Assembly: GCF_041245805.1 (NCBI RefSeq)
Contig: NZ_CP162490.1
Span: 2,023,001-2,087,000, forward strand
Direction: 5' to 3'
DNA: 64,000 bases
Origin: Xanthomonas sp. DAR 34887
Lineage (GTDB): Bacteria > Pseudomonadota > Gammaproteobacteria > Xanthomonadales > Xanthomonadaceae
In this document: in pieces, positions 31,808-40,523 of the stretch
Layout: the number at the start of each line of letters is the position of its first letter
Position numbering within the stretch: position 1 is the stretch's first letter
Notes under the pieces: model-generated
Seen by the model: only the letters and a program-made list of their open reading frames with translations
What the model was told of the DNA's origin: nothing
The model's database searches: none
Position numbers and translations under genes: made by a program

Positions 31808-32278
31808 TCAAACCCGCTCCACGCGGCAGGCGAAGCAGCCTTGGCGCGCATTGTGCAGATGCAGGTAACGCACGCGCGGATCGGCGAAGGCCTGCACGAT
31901 CGCGGCCGCGACCGTTGCGCCGGGGTGCACGTCGGCGGCAAGCAGCATGCCGTCGGCGTCGTAGCCGCGCAGCGAGATCAAGCGCCTGCGGATCGCGTCG
32001 GGCACCTGGTCCGGCACCGGCATCGCAGTCGGTACGTGGCGGCGCACGTAGATCGGCCCGGCGGCGCGGTATGGCGTGTCGGCCGGCTGGTGCAGGTAGT
32101 GCAGCAGCAACAGTTCCTCGCCCGGCTGCGCGTCTTCCAGGCTGACCCTGCACGGAAAGCCCGGGGTCTGGTCGGCGTGGATGCGGCGCGCGCCGCGCGC
32201 GTGCAGCTGCATGTCGTCGAGTTCGAACAGCGGTGCGAACGGTGCGGCCGGCAGGCCGATGCAGACGAAGCTGGACAT
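31808..32278 (-). CDS. DUF1203 protein
   Basis: The 156-residue soluble protein has the DUF1203 pattern: C-terminal DPRVRYLHLHNARQGCFACRV with its clustered Cys/His, and a central PCRVSLEDAQPGEELLLLHY segment. The function is unknown. The start is at MSSFVCIGLP; the open frame upstream lacks conserved sequence. It faces the CPBP gene across a 180-bp divergent spacer in which I see no clear promoter. Confidence 0.88.
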   Translation of the reverse strand: MSSFVCIGLPAAPFAPLFELDDMQLHARGARRIHADQTPGFPCRVSLEDAQPGEELLLLHYLHQPADTPYRAAGPIYVRRHVPTAMPVPDQVPDAIRRRLISLRGYDADGMLLAADVHPGATVAAAIVQAFADPRVRYLHLHNARQGCFACRVERV

Positions 32279-32458
32279 GTGCGCTCCAGAAGGCGATGGA
32301 GCGCACAGCGTGCGCGCCGTTGCGGCGCCGCGCTGGCCGGTTTCGGACGCGGCAGCCGCATACGACCAGTGGCGGACGGCGCAGGCTTTTTGCAAACTGG
32401 ACGGGCATGCCTGGCGCGAGGGGGCGACGCGCGACGTTCGGAGCGAAGGAAGAGACCG

Positions 32459-33094
32459 ATGGGACGCAGCCTTATCCTGGTGCCGGGCACGGCATGCGTG
32501 CTGCTCGCGCCGCATCTTGGCGTGCCGATGTTCCTTTACCCCGTGCTGGGGCTTGGGCTGTGCGCCGCCATGTTGCATGGCCAAGGCTTGAATTTCGCCG
32601 ACGTAGGCTTTCGATGGCGCGGGTTGCGCAGCGCTCCGCTGCTGATCGGCGGCGGTCTTGGCGTGGTCTACGCCGCGGCGAATTATCTGGCCGTCGGCCC
32701 GCTGCTCGCGCGCCTGCTGGGCGAGCAGCCGGATCTGTCGGACTTCGCCTTTGCGCGCGAGAGCGTTGGCGGCTACGCGCTTGCGTTCGGTCTGGCGTGG
32801 GTGGTCGGCGGCCTGTACGAAGAACTCGTGTTTCGTGGGTTCCTGCACACCGTGCTCGCGCGGTTCCTGCCGGCATCGCGCCTGCGGCCGGTCCTCGCGG
32901 TCGCCATCGTCGCCGCGGCGTTCGCGGCCTATCACTGGCAGCTCGGGGCGTTCGGCGTCGCCAATGCGTTCGTGTTCGCGTTGTTCGCTGCCGGCGTCAG
33001 GCATCGTTGGCCCGACAATCTTTGGCATGCGATCAGCTTCCACGCCTGCGCCGACGTAGTGGCTTTCACATTGATGCGCTTGGGGTATCTGTAG
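32459..33094 (+). CDS. CPBP-family intramembrane metalloprotease
   Basis: This 211-residue polytopic membrane protein has the Abi/CPBP motifs: Glu121-Glu122 with Arg126 in EELVFRGFLH, a histidine in AAFAAYHWQLG, and a third motif in HAISFHACAD. About six hydrophobic segments are visible. Such proteins resemble CAAX prenyl proteases (Rce1); in bacteria they are tied to immunity or processing of small peptides. No bacteriocin-like gene is nearby. A GAAGGAAG ribosome site precedes ATG 32459. Confidence 0.9.
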   Translation: MGRSLILVPGTACVLLAPHLGVPMFLYPVLGLGLCAAMLHGQGLNFADVGFRWRGLRSAPLLIGGGLGVVYAAANYLAVGPLLARLLGEQPDLSDFAFARESVGGYALAFGLAWVVGGLYEELVFRGFLHTVLARFLPASRLRPVLAVAIVAAAFAAYHWQLGAFGVANAFVFALFAAGVRHRWPDNLWHAISFHACADVVAFTLMRLGYL

Positions 33095-33139
33095 GCCGGC
33101 ATGGCCGGCACGCCATGCCGGCCAGCGCAGCATCCGGAT

Positions 33140-33733
33140 TCAGTCCGGCACGTACTCGGCAAAGGTGAGCGGATGCTTGGGATCGGCAGCATCCACCTTG
33201 TCGGCGGTCTTGCGCAGCGCGTCGGCGTCCGGCGACGGATCCGAATTCAGCTGCCAGCTTTGGCGGATGCGCTTGTGGAACAGCCAGGTCTTGCGCTCGG
33301 GTTCGTAGCGGAAGGTGATGAAGTAGGTCCAGTGCTGGCCGCAGGAGACGCCGTTCTGCACGGTGAAGTAGCGGCCCTTGGCCGCGAACGGATCGTCGCT
33401 GTCGGTAAACGGATCGCACTGGCCGCCCGCATCGCGCTTGAGCACCACGTGGTCGTTGCGCGCGGCCAGCCGGTAGTGGCCATCGGCCTGCTGCACGAAG
33501 ATCAGCAGCGGCCGCGCCGGCGCCGGCTCGCGCTCGGCTTCGCCGCGTTGCTGCAGCGCCACCAGGTAGTCGGCGCGGCCGTCGCCATCCAGATCGGCGC
33601 GCAGCTGTTCCAGCGGCAGGTAGCCGGCCGGCAACTGGCGCAGCACGTCGGCGGGCAGGTCGGCGGCGCGTGCGCCGTGCGTGGCGAGCAGCAGGAGGCC
33701 AGCGACGGCGCCGACGCGGAGCGAGATGGGCAT
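33140..33733 (-). CDS. Hypothetical secreted protein
   Basis: The 197-residue protein has a signal peptide (about 1-23, cleavage near ARA-A). The motif LDGDGRADYLVAL (about 48-60) resembles the calcium-binding DxDGDGxxD loop of FG-GAP/EF-hand-like repeats. Two cysteines (about 106 and 131) could form a disulfide. It is likely periplasmic; the role is unknown. It is convergent with the CPBP gene (45 bp between ends). Confidence 0.78.
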   Translation of the reverse strand: MPISLRVGAVAGLLLLATHGARAADLPADVLRQLPAGYLPLEQLRADLDGDGRADYLVALQQRGEAEREPAPARPLLIFVQQADGHYRLAARNDHVVLKRDAGGQCDPFTDSDDPFAAKGRYFTVQNGVSCGQHWTYFITFRYEPERKTWLFHKRIRQSWQLNSDPSPDADALRKTADKVDAADPKHPLTFAEYVPD

Positions 33734-33880
33734 GGGCGGGTTCCGGATGCGAAGGGGCGCAAAGCCTAACCGACGCGGCACGCAAAAGGCGGATTGCGCT
33801 GTCGGCGCGCCGGTGCGCGGCGTCTTTCTTGCGCGAGCTTGCCGCAGTGTCCGGGTTCCGAGCAGGCGAGGCCGCCAAAA

Positions 33881-33908
33881 GCGTCGGGACTGAAGTCCCT
33901 CCCACAAG
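33881..33908 (-). repeat. Single REP unit, GGGAC variant
   Basis: One copy of the GGGACTGAAGTCCCTCCCACA variant core (the complement of the 22258 unit) lies 5' of the secreted-protein gene. It is followed by the heptamer array at 33953. Confidence 0.85.
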
Positions 33909-33952
33909 AAGCGCCGAACAGTCCAAGCACAGGTGCCCTGGCGCCGACCCCT

Positions 33953-34106
33953 AAAACCCAAAACCCAAAGCCCAAAGCCCAAAGCCCAAAGCCCCAATCC
34001 CCAATCCCCAATCCCCAATCACCAATCACCACTCCCTAATCACCAATCACCAATCACCACTCCCTAATCCCTAATCCCTAATCCCGAATCCCGAATCCCG
34101 AATCCC
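33953..34106. repeat. Block-structured array of 22 degenerate heptamers
   Basis: The plus strand reads in strict 7-base phase: AAAACCC x2, AAAGCCC x4, CAATCCC x3, CAATCAC x2, CACTCCC, TAATCAC, CAATCAC x2, CACTCCC, TAATCCC x3, GAATCCC x3. Variants occur in runs, and a four-unit block (CAATCAC, CAATCAC, CACTCCC, TAATC-) is itself duplicated, showing unit-by-unit expansion. The last five units (34072-34106) lie inside the ModE-like regulator's reading frame. Confidence 0.95.
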
Positions 34107-35168
34107 GACAAACGCCTCCGCGACCCCCTGCACCCGTCCGCAGTCGTGCGCGTCGTAGCCGGGCAGCAGGCCGAGCTCGTGCTGGAAGGTGTCGCTGCGC
34201 AGCAGGTCCACGATCGGCGCCAGGCGGCCGCTGTCCAGCGCTTCGCGGCGGCACAGCAGGAAATAGCGTTCGCTGACGATCGGAATGAACTCCAGCCCGT
34301 AGCGCCGCGCCGGCGGTTCCAGGCCGAAGCCGGCGTCGGCCAGGCCGATGGCGACGTAGGCGGCGACCGCGGCATGGGTCAGTTCCTCCATGTCGGCGCC
34401 ATGCAGGGCGCTCAGCGGCAGGCCCTGTTGCGCCAGCAGGCGTTCCAGCAGCAGGCGCGTGCCCGAGCCGGGTTGGCGATGGATGAAACGCACGTCGGCG
34501 CGCAGCAGGTCGGGCAGGGCATGGATGCGTTTGGGATTGCCGGGCGCCAGCACCAGGCCCTGGGTGCGGGTGGCCAGATGCAGCACGCAATCGCCGTGCG
34601 GATCGAGCCGGTCGCGGTAGTGCGCGAGCAGGTCGTTTTCCAGCTCGCCGATCGGCAGGTGCAGGCTGGCCAGGTCGCAGGCGTCGTTGCGCAGCGCGGC
34701 CAGGGCATCGTCCGGGCTGCGGTATTTCAGTTCCAGCGGCGCGCCGGCCAGAACCATGCAACGGCGCAGCGTCTCCACCCCGAAGCCATGCGAGGCGTGC
34801 AGGCGCAGCGGCGCCGCCTCCTGCCGGAACACCCGCTCCAGTTCGGTCTCCAGCTCGCTGGCCAGGCTCTGCAACGTCGGCGCCAGGCGCGCGGCGATGC
34901 GTTGCTCGGCCCACACCAGGCGTTCGCCGATCGGTGCCAGGCTGGCGCCGCGGCCGCGGGTGGCGCGCAGCAGCGGTTGTCCGAACAGGCGCCGCGCCTC
35001 GCGCAGGGTGCCCCAGGCATAGCGGTAGGACAGCCCGGTCTGGCGGCAGGCCGCGGCCAGCGAGCCGGTGTCGCGGATCGCCAGCAGCAGTTCCGCCAGC
35101 CGCGGCGGCAGGCGCTGCCCGTCCTCGGTATGCAGTTCCCACTGCGGCTGGATGGTCACCTTGTACAT
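34071..35168 (-). CDS. ModE-type HTH regulator with periplasmic-binding-like effector domain
   Basis: The 365-residue protein begins with a ModE/LysR-like winged helix (about 18-90; GSLAAACRQTGLSYRYAWGTLREARRLFG). A type-2 periplasmic-binding-protein-like domain follows (about 120-350; LASLHLPIGE, RQPGSGTRLLLERLL), as in molybdate-linked or PBP-type regulators. The final 12 residues (VGIRDSGFGIRD) are encoded by heptamer repeats and the stop codon lies within the array. It is divergent from the OFA transporter-fdhD-fdhF set and is its likely regulator, perhaps sensing molybdate, formate or oxalate. Confidence 0.86.
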   Translation of the reverse strand: MYKVTIQPQWELHTEDGQRLPPRLAELLLAIRDTGSLAAACRQTGLSYRYAWGTLREARRLFGQPLLRATRGRGASLAPIGERLVWAEQRIAARLAPTLQSLASELETELERVFRQEAAPLRLHASHGFGVETLRRCMVLAGAPLELKYRSPDDALAALRNDACDLASLHLPIGELENDLLAHYRDRLDPHGDCVLHLATRTQGLVLAPGNPKRIHALPDLLRADVRFIHRQPGSGTRLLLERLLAQQGLPLSALHGADMEELTHAAVAAYVAIGLADAGFGLEPPARRYGLEFIPIVSERYFLLCRREALDSGRLAPIVDLLRSDTFQHELGLLPGYDAHDCGRVQGVAEAFVGIRDSGFGIRD

Positions 35169-35182
35169 GCGGGTCGCGGCTC

Positions 35183-35204
35183 AATCGGCTTTCTACAGCC
35201 GATT
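35183..35204. promoter_or_regulatory. Palindrome between regulator and OFA transporter genes
   Basis: A perfect inverted repeat AATCGGCT-TTCTAC-AGCCGATT (8-bp arms, 6-base spacer) starts 15 bases upstream of the regulator's ATG and lies in the 153-bp divergent spacer. It is the natural candidate operator for the adjacent ModE-like protein; binding is inferred. Confidence 0.6.
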
Positions 35205-35321
35205 ATTAGACCATCCGACGCTCGGCGGCATCGCGCTTTCGTACTACGCTCGCCGCGCGCTTTGCGTCCGCAATATGCGCTCCATCACATAAGTGCCGCG
35301 ACGCTGCAAGAGGAAATCCCA

Positions 35322-37004
35322 ATGAGCAACTCGAACGGCGCGGCCAACGCTGCGCACATCGCCCGGGCCGGCCTGCTGTCGAAGGAACGCATCGTCGCCG
35401 GGCCGGGCTTCAACCGCTGGCTGGTGCCGCCGGCCGCGCTGGCGATCCATCTGTGCATCGGCATGGCCTACGGCTTCAGCGTGTTCTGGCTGCCGCTGTC
35501 CAAGGCGCTGGGGGTCACCGAAGCGGTGGCGTGCCCGGCGGACATGGGCTTCCTGGCGCGGATCGTGTCGGCCAGCTGCGACTGGAAGATCAGCGAGCTG
35601 CAGTGGATGTACACGCTGTTCTTCGTGCTGCTGGGCTGTTCGGCGGCGCTGTGGGGCGGTTGGCTGGAGCGCGCCGGGCCGCGCAAGGCCGGCGTGGTCT
35701 CGGCGCTGTGCTGGTGCGGCGGGCTGGTGATCTCGGCGCTGGGCATCCACCTGCACCAGATCTGGATGCTGTGGCTGGGCTCGGGCGTGATCGGCGGCAT
35801 CGGCCTGGGGCTGGGCTACATTTCGCCGGTCTCGACCCTGATCAAGTGGTTCCCAGACCGCCGCGGCATGGCCACCGGCATGGCGATCATGGGCTTCGGC
35901 GGCGGCGCGATGATCGGCAGTCCGCTGGCCGATGCGCTGATGCGCCATTTCGCCGGCCCGGCCTCGGTGGGGGTGATGGAAACCTTCCTGGTGATGGCCG
36001 CGCTGTATTTCGTGTTCATGCTGGCCGGTGCGTTCGGCTACCGGGTGCCGCCGAGCGGTTGGGCGCCGGCCGGCTGGACCGCGCCGGCGGCCAGCGCCAA
36101 CGCGATGATCACCGCCAACCACGTGCACGTGAAGAAGGTCTGGGGCATCCCGCAGTTCTGGCTGCTGTGGGGCGTGCTTTGCCTGAACGTGTCGGCGGGC
36201 ATCGGCGTGATCGGCATGGCCTCGCCGATGCTGCAGGAAGTGTTCGGCGGCCGCCTGATCGGCGTGGACGCCGGCTTCGGCAGCCTGGACACCGCACAGC
36301 TGGCGGCCATCGCCGCCATCGCCGCCGGCTTCACTGGCCTGCTCAGCCTGTTCAACATCGGCGGGCGCTTCTTCTGGGCCAGCATGTCCGACAAGCTCGG
36401 CCGCAAGAACACCTACAGCGTGTTCTTCGTGCTCGGCATCGTCCTGTACGCGGCGGCGCCGTGGGCCGGCAAGGTCGGCGGCAGCGCGCTGTTCGTCGGC
36501 ATCTTCTGCGTGATCCTGTCGATGTACGGCGGCGGCTTCGCCACCATCCCGGCCTATCTGGCCGACCTGTTCGGCACGCAGATGGTCGGCGCGATCCATG
36601 GCCGCCTGCTCACCGCCTGGGCCACCGCCGGCATCCTCGGCCCGGTGGTGGTCGGCTACATGCGCGAATACCAGCTGGGACTGGGCGTGCCGCCGTCACA
36701 GGTGTACAACACGACCATGTACATCCTGGCCGGGATGCTGGTGCTGGGCCTGATCTGCAACCTGCTGGTACGGCCGGTGGCGGCCAGGCACTTCATGACC
36801 GCGCAGGAACTGGCCGCGGAGAAGCAGCTGGCGCACGAGAAGGTCGGCGGCAACGGCGGCGCGGCGCTGGAGCCGGCGCAGCTGGCGCAGGTCGGCCGCG
36901 GCGGCAATCCGCTGCTGGTGGCGCTGGCCTGGCTGGCGGTCGGGGTGCCGATGCTGTGGGGGATCTGGGTCACCTTGCAGAAGGCGTTCGTGCTGTTCCA
37001 CTGA
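35322..37004 (+). CDS. OFA-family MFS transporter (oxalate:formate antiporter-like)
   Basis: This 560-residue, 12-helix major facilitator protein has FNRWLVPPAALAIHLCIGMAYGFSVFWLPL at the start, GLGYISPVSTLIKWFPDRRG in the cytoplasmic loop, and FFWASMSDKLGRKNTY. These are OFA-subfamily signatures. The sequence is longer than OxlT (about 420), with an insertion near 60-85 containing two Cys (VACPADMG, SASCDWKIS) and a C-terminal extension with an extra helix. The downstream FdhD and formate-dehydrogenase-like genes support an oxalate/formate-type substrate, by inference. An AGAGGAAA ribosome site precedes ATG 35322. Confidence 0.88.
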   Translation: MSNSNGAANAAHIARAGLLSKERIVAGPGFNRWLVPPAALAIHLCIGMAYGFSVFWLPLSKALGVTEAVACPADMGFLARIVSASCDWKISELQWMYTLFFVLLGCSAALWGGWLERAGPRKAGVVSALCWCGGLVISALGIHLHQIWMLWLGSGVIGGIGLGLGYISPVSTLIKWFPDRRGMATGMAIMGFGGGAMIGSPLADALMRHFAGPASVGVMETFLVMAALYFVFMLAGAFGYRVPPSGWAPAGWTAPAASANAMITANHVHVKKVWGIPQFWLLWGVLCLNVSAGIGVIGMASPMLQEVFGGRLIGVDAGFGSLDTAQLAAIAAIAAGFTGLLSLFNIGGRFFWASMSDKLGRKNTYSVFFVLGIVLYAAAPWAGKVGGSALFVGIFCVILSMYGGGFATIPAYLADLFGTQMVGAIHGRLLTAWATAGILGPVVVGYMREYQLGLGVPPSQVYNTTMYILAGMLVLGLICNLLVRPVAARHFMTAQELAAEKQLAHEKVGGNGGAALEPAQLAQVGRGGNPLLVALAWLAVGVPMLWGIWVTLQKAFVLFH

Positions 37005-37026
37005 ATTGCGGAAGGGAGGCGTCACC

Positions 37027-37866
37027 ATGTACTCGCGTGCGTCTTCCCGGCCCGGCGCCGTCGCGCGTGGCGTGCGCCGCCATCGCGACGGGCGCACCGC
37101 GCTCACCCAGGACCTGGTGGCCGCCGAGGTGCCGGTGGCGTTCGCCTACAACGGCCAGCCGTTCGTGGTGATGATGGCGACGCCGGAAGACCTGCACGAC
37201 TTCGCGTTGGGCTTTTCGCTCAGCGAGGGCATCGTCGAGGATCCGGCGCAGTTGCGGATCGCCAGCGTGGACACCTTCCTGGAAGGGGTTTCGCTGCAAC
37301 TGCAGATCCCGCCCGCACATGCCGCGGCCCTGCAGTCGCGGCGCCGCAACCTGCAGGGCCGCAGCGGCTGCGGGGTGTGCGGCAGCGAATCGATCGAGGC
37401 GGTGCTGCGCACGCCGCGCCCGCTGCCGGCCGGCGCCGCGATCGCGCCCGCGGCGCTGGCGCGGGCCTTGCGCGAGCTGCGCCAGCAGCAACCGCTCAAC
37501 GCGATCACCGGCGCCACCCACGCCGCCGGATGGGCCGACGCCGACGGCGGCGTGCGGCTGGCGCGCGAGGACGTCGGCCGGCACAACGCGCTGGACAAGC
37601 TGATCGGCGCGCTGGCCAGCGCCGGCCTGGACCCGGCCAGCGGCTTCGCCGTGGTCACCAGCCGCGCCAGCTACGAGATGGCGATGAAGGCCGCGCAGGC
37701 CGGCATCCCGCTGCTGGCCGCCATTTCCGCACCCACCGCGCTGGCGATCGCGCTGGCCGACAGCGCCGGCCTGACCCTGATCGGTTTCGCCCGCGACCAC
37801 GATTACGTCGTCTACAGCCATCCGCAGCGCCTGCACCAGGCCGAACCCGCCGGAGAGCCCGCATGA
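37027..37866 (+). CDS. fdhD: FdhD sulfurtransferase for formate dehydrogenase
   Basis: FdhD carries sulfur from IscS to the molybdenum (bis-MGD) cofactor before its insertion into formate dehydrogenase. The 279 residues contain the essential CGVCG loop (Cys115, Cys118), FALGFSLSEGI, and LAREDVGRHNALDKLIG. ATG 37027 with GGGAGG nine bases upstream is chosen over TTG 37006. Its stop overlaps the start of the molybdoenzyme gene by 4 bp, which fits their joint function. Confidence 0.95.
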   Translation: MYSRASSRPGAVARGVRRHRDGRTALTQDLVAAEVPVAFAYNGQPFVVMMATPEDLHDFALGFSLSEGIVEDPAQLRIASVDTFLEGVSLQLQIPPAHAAALQSRRRNLQGRSGCGVCGSESIEAVLRTPRPLPAGAAIAPAALARALRELRQQQPLNAITGATHAAGWADADGGVRLAREDVGRHNALDKLIGALASAGLDPASGFAVVTSRASYEMAMKAAQAGIPLLAAISAPTALAIALADSAGLTLIGFARDHDYVVYSHPQRLHQAEPAGEPA

Positions 37867-40211
37867 GCAAGAAAACCATCCAACCGTATACGCAGCCGGC
37901 CGGCGGCTGGGGCGCGCTGCGCGCCGTCGCCACCCACCTGCTGCAGCAGGACGTGGCGGTGCAGGGGGCCAAGACCCTGTTGCACGCCAACCAGCCCGAT
38001 GGCTTCGATTGCCCCGGCTGCGCCTGGCCCGACCGCGACCACACCTCGACCTTCGAGTTCTGCGAGAACGGCGCCAAGGCGGTGGCCGCCGAAGCCACCG
38101 CGCGCCGCGCCACGCCGGAGCTGTTCGCGCAGTACAGCGTCGCGCAGCTGGCCAAGTACAGCGACTACTGGCTGGAAGGGCAGGGCCGGCTGACCCATCC
38201 GCTGCGCTACGACAGCGCCAGCGACCACTACGTGCCGGTGAGCTGGGACGACGCCTTCGCGCTGATCGCCACGCACCTCAACGGCCTGGCCTCGCCGGAC
38301 GAGGCGATCTTCTACACCTCCGGGCGCACCAGCAACGAGGCCGCGTTCCTGTACCAGCTGTTCGTGCGCGAGTTCGGCACCAACAACTTCCCCGACTGTT
38401 CGAACATGTGCCACGAGCCGTCCGGCACCGCGCTCAAGTCGCAGATCGGCGTCGGCAAGGGCACCGTGTCGCTGCACGACTTCGAACTGGCCGACGCGAT
38501 CTTCATCTTCGGCCAGAACCCCGGCACCAACCATCCGCGCATGCTCGGCGAGCTGCGCCAGGCGGCCAAGCGCGGTGCGGCGATCGTGTCGTTCAATCCG
38601 CTGCGCGAGCGCGGCCTGGAGAAGTTCGCCGATCCGCAGGACAAGCTGCAGATGCTGCACAACGGGTCGACGCGGATTTCCTCGGATTATTTCCAGTTGA
38701 AGATCGGCGGCGACCTGGCCGCGGTCAAGGGCATCATCAAGCACGTGCTGGAGCGCGACGCCGAGGCCGCGCGTGCGGCGCAACCGCGGCTGCTGGATCT
38801 GCCGTTCATCACCCAGCACACCGCCAACTTCGATGCCTTCGCCGCGGACGTGATCGCCGAGCCGTGGGCGACCATCGTCGAAGAGTCCGGACTGAGCGAG
38901 GCCGAGCTGCGCCACGCCGGCGAGATCTACCTGAAATCCGAGCGGCTGATCGCCTGCTGGGGCATGGGCATCACCCAGCACAAGCATTCGGTGGCCACGA
39001 TCCACATGATCGCCAACCTGCTGCTGCTGCGCGGCCACCTGGGCCGCCCCGGCGCCGGCGCCTGCCCGGTGCGCGGCCACAGCAACGTGCAGGGCGATCG
39101 CACGATGATGATCTACGAGAAGCCGCCGGCCGCGTTCCTGGACCGGCTGCAGCAGGTGTTCGGGTTCGATCCGCCGCGCGCATCCGGGTTCGACACGGTC
39201 GGCGCGATCGAGGCCATGCTGGACGGGCGCGCCAGGACCTTCTTCGGCATGGGCGGCAACTTCGCCACCGCCACCCCCGATACCGAGGCCACGCACCGCG
39301 CGCTGCGCCGCTGCGAACTCACCGTGCACGTGACCACCAAGCTCAACCGCAGCCACCTGGTGCACGGCCGCGACGCGCTGATCCTGCCGTGCCTGGGCCG
39401 CACCGAGATCGACATCCAGGAGGGCGGCCCGCAGAGCGTCAGCGTCGAGGATTCGATGAGCATGGTGCACCTGTCGGCCGGCATCAATCCGCCGGCATCG
39501 GCGGAACTGCTGTCGGAACCGGCGATCGTCGCGCGCCTGGCCGAGGCCACGCTCGGCGCGCGCAGCGCGATACGCTGGCGCTGGCTGGTGGCCGACTACG
39601 ACCGCATCCGCGAGCTGATCGCGCAGGTGTTCGAGGACTTCGCCGACTTCAACGCGCGGGTGCGCGTGCCCGGCGGCTTCCGCCTGTCCAATACCGCACG
39701 CGACCGCGTCTGGGAGACGCCGGAAGGCCGCGCGGTGTTCAAGGTGCATGCGGTGCCGACCGACAACCCGATCCATCGCGCGCGCCGCCAGCGCCCCGAG
39801 CAACCGGTGTTCACCCTGGCCACCACGCGCTCGCACGACCAGTACAACACCACCATCTACGGCCTGGACGACCGCTACCGCGGCGTGTTCGGCGAGCGTC
39901 GGGTGCTGTTCATCAACGCCGCCGACATCGCCGACCTGGGCCTGCAGGCCGGCGCCTGGGTGGACCTGGAGAGCCTCGGCGAGGACGGCGTGCGGCGCCA
40001 GGCCAAGCGTTTCCTGCTGGTCGAGTACAACATCCCGCGCGGTTGCCTGGCCGCGTACTACCCGGAAACCAACGGCCTGGTGCCGCTGTCCAGTTTCGCC
40101 GACGAGGCGCGTACGCCGACCTCCAAGTCGATCCCGGTGGTGGTGACGCCGCACCTGGCCGAGGCCGCCGACGCGGCGCCGCGCGACATCGGCGTGGCGC
40201 TTGTCCGCTGA
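37863..40211 (+). CDS. FdhF/YdeP-family molybdopterin oxidoreductase
   Basis: The 782-residue catalytic subunit resembles the alpha chain of formate dehydrogenases, in the YdeP branch. Cys50, Cys53 and Cys67 (DCPGCAWPD, FEFCENG) are likely iron-sulfur ligands. Cys183 in NMCHEPSG occupies the place of the Mo-ligating Sec/Cys of FdhH. Later come GQNPGTNHPRML, ACPVRGHSNVQGDRTM and a C-terminal cap (TRSHDQYNTTIYG). There is no twin-arginine signal, so it is cytoplasmic. Electron partner subunits are not encoded nearby. Formate oxidation is probable but not proven for this branch. Confidence 0.9.
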   Translation: MSKKTIQPYTQPAGGWGALRAVATHLLQQDVAVQGAKTLLHANQPDGFDCPGCAWPDRDHTSTFEFCENGAKAVAAEATARRATPELFAQYSVAQLAKYSDYWLEGQGRLTHPLRYDSASDHYVPVSWDDAFALIATHLNGLASPDEAIFYTSGRTSNEAAFLYQLFVREFGTNNFPDCSNMCHEPSGTALKSQIGVGKGTVSLHDFELADAIFIFGQNPGTNHPRMLGELRQAAKRGAAIVSFNPLRERGLEKFADPQDKLQMLHNGSTRISSDYFQLKIGGDLAAVKGIIKHVLERDAEAARAAQPRLLDLPFITQHTANFDAFAADVIAEPWATIVEESGLSEAELRHAGEIYLKSERLIACWGMGITQHKHSVATIHMIANLLLLRGHLGRPGAGACPVRGHSNVQGDRTMMIYEKPPAAFLDRLQQVFGFDPPRASGFDTVGAIEAMLDGRARTFFGMGGNFATATPDTEATHRALRRCELTVHVTTKLNRSHLVHGRDALILPCLGRTEIDIQEGGPQSVSVEDSMSMVHLSAGINPPASAELLSEPAIVARLAEATLGARSAIRWRWLVADYDRIRELIAQVFEDFADFNARVRVPGGFRLSNTARDRVWETPEGRAVFKVHAVPTDNPIHRARRQRPEQPVFTLATTRSHDQYNTTIYGLDDRYRGVFGERRVLFINAADIADLGLQAGAWVDLESLGEDGVRRQAKRFLLVEYNIPRGCLAAYYPETNGLVPLSSFADEARTPTSKSIPVVVTPHLAEAADAAPRDIGVALVR

Positions 40212-40449
40212 TCCGGCGCTGACCCGGGCGCTGTTCGAGGCGCTGGCGCCGGAACCGGAGGGCATCGCCCTGGCGCGGCTGTGCAAGCGCCTGGGGGTGC
40301 GCATGAGCGTGCTGTTGCGCACCCTGGCATGGCTGGGCGACGCGAGCCTGGATGGACATCCGGGCCCAGGCTGGATCCGGGTGGAGATGCGCGGCGAACG
40401 CGAGGTCGCGGTGCTGACCGCGGCCGGCCGCGCGCAACTGCCGCACTGA
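40201..40449 (+). CDS. Small winged-helix-like protein downstream of fdhF
   Basis: The 82-residue protein looks like a helix-turn-helix domain: LFEALAPEPEGIALARLCKRLGVRMSVLLRTLAWLG followed by two short strands (WIRVEMRGEREVAVLTAAGRAQL). No in-frame ATG fits the whole domain; TTG 40201 overlaps the molybdoenzyme gene by 11 bp and suggests coupled translation. A later ATG (40303) would cut into the helices. Its place in the operon suggests a role tied to the formate dehydrogenase, possibly regulatory; the function is unknown. Confidence 0.6.
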   Translation: MSADPALTRALFEALAPEPEGIALARLCKRLGVRMSVLLRTLAWLGDASLDGHPGPGWIRVEMRGEREVAVLTAAGRAQLPH

Positions 40450-40523
40450 GCGCAAGGCGCATGGCGCTGCGGCGCCGCGGCCGATCTGCCAGAATCGGAC
40501 GGTTTCCCGTCGATGCCGCCTCC

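Noticed and set aside
31715..32458. Extension of the CPBP protein upstream through the heptamer array
   Set aside because: The upstream frame is antisense to the DUF1203 gene and shadow-like; a GAAGGAAG ribosome site marks ATG 32459.
33953..34106. CRISPR-like array
   Set aside because: Unit length is seven bases with no spacers; no cas genes are present in the window.
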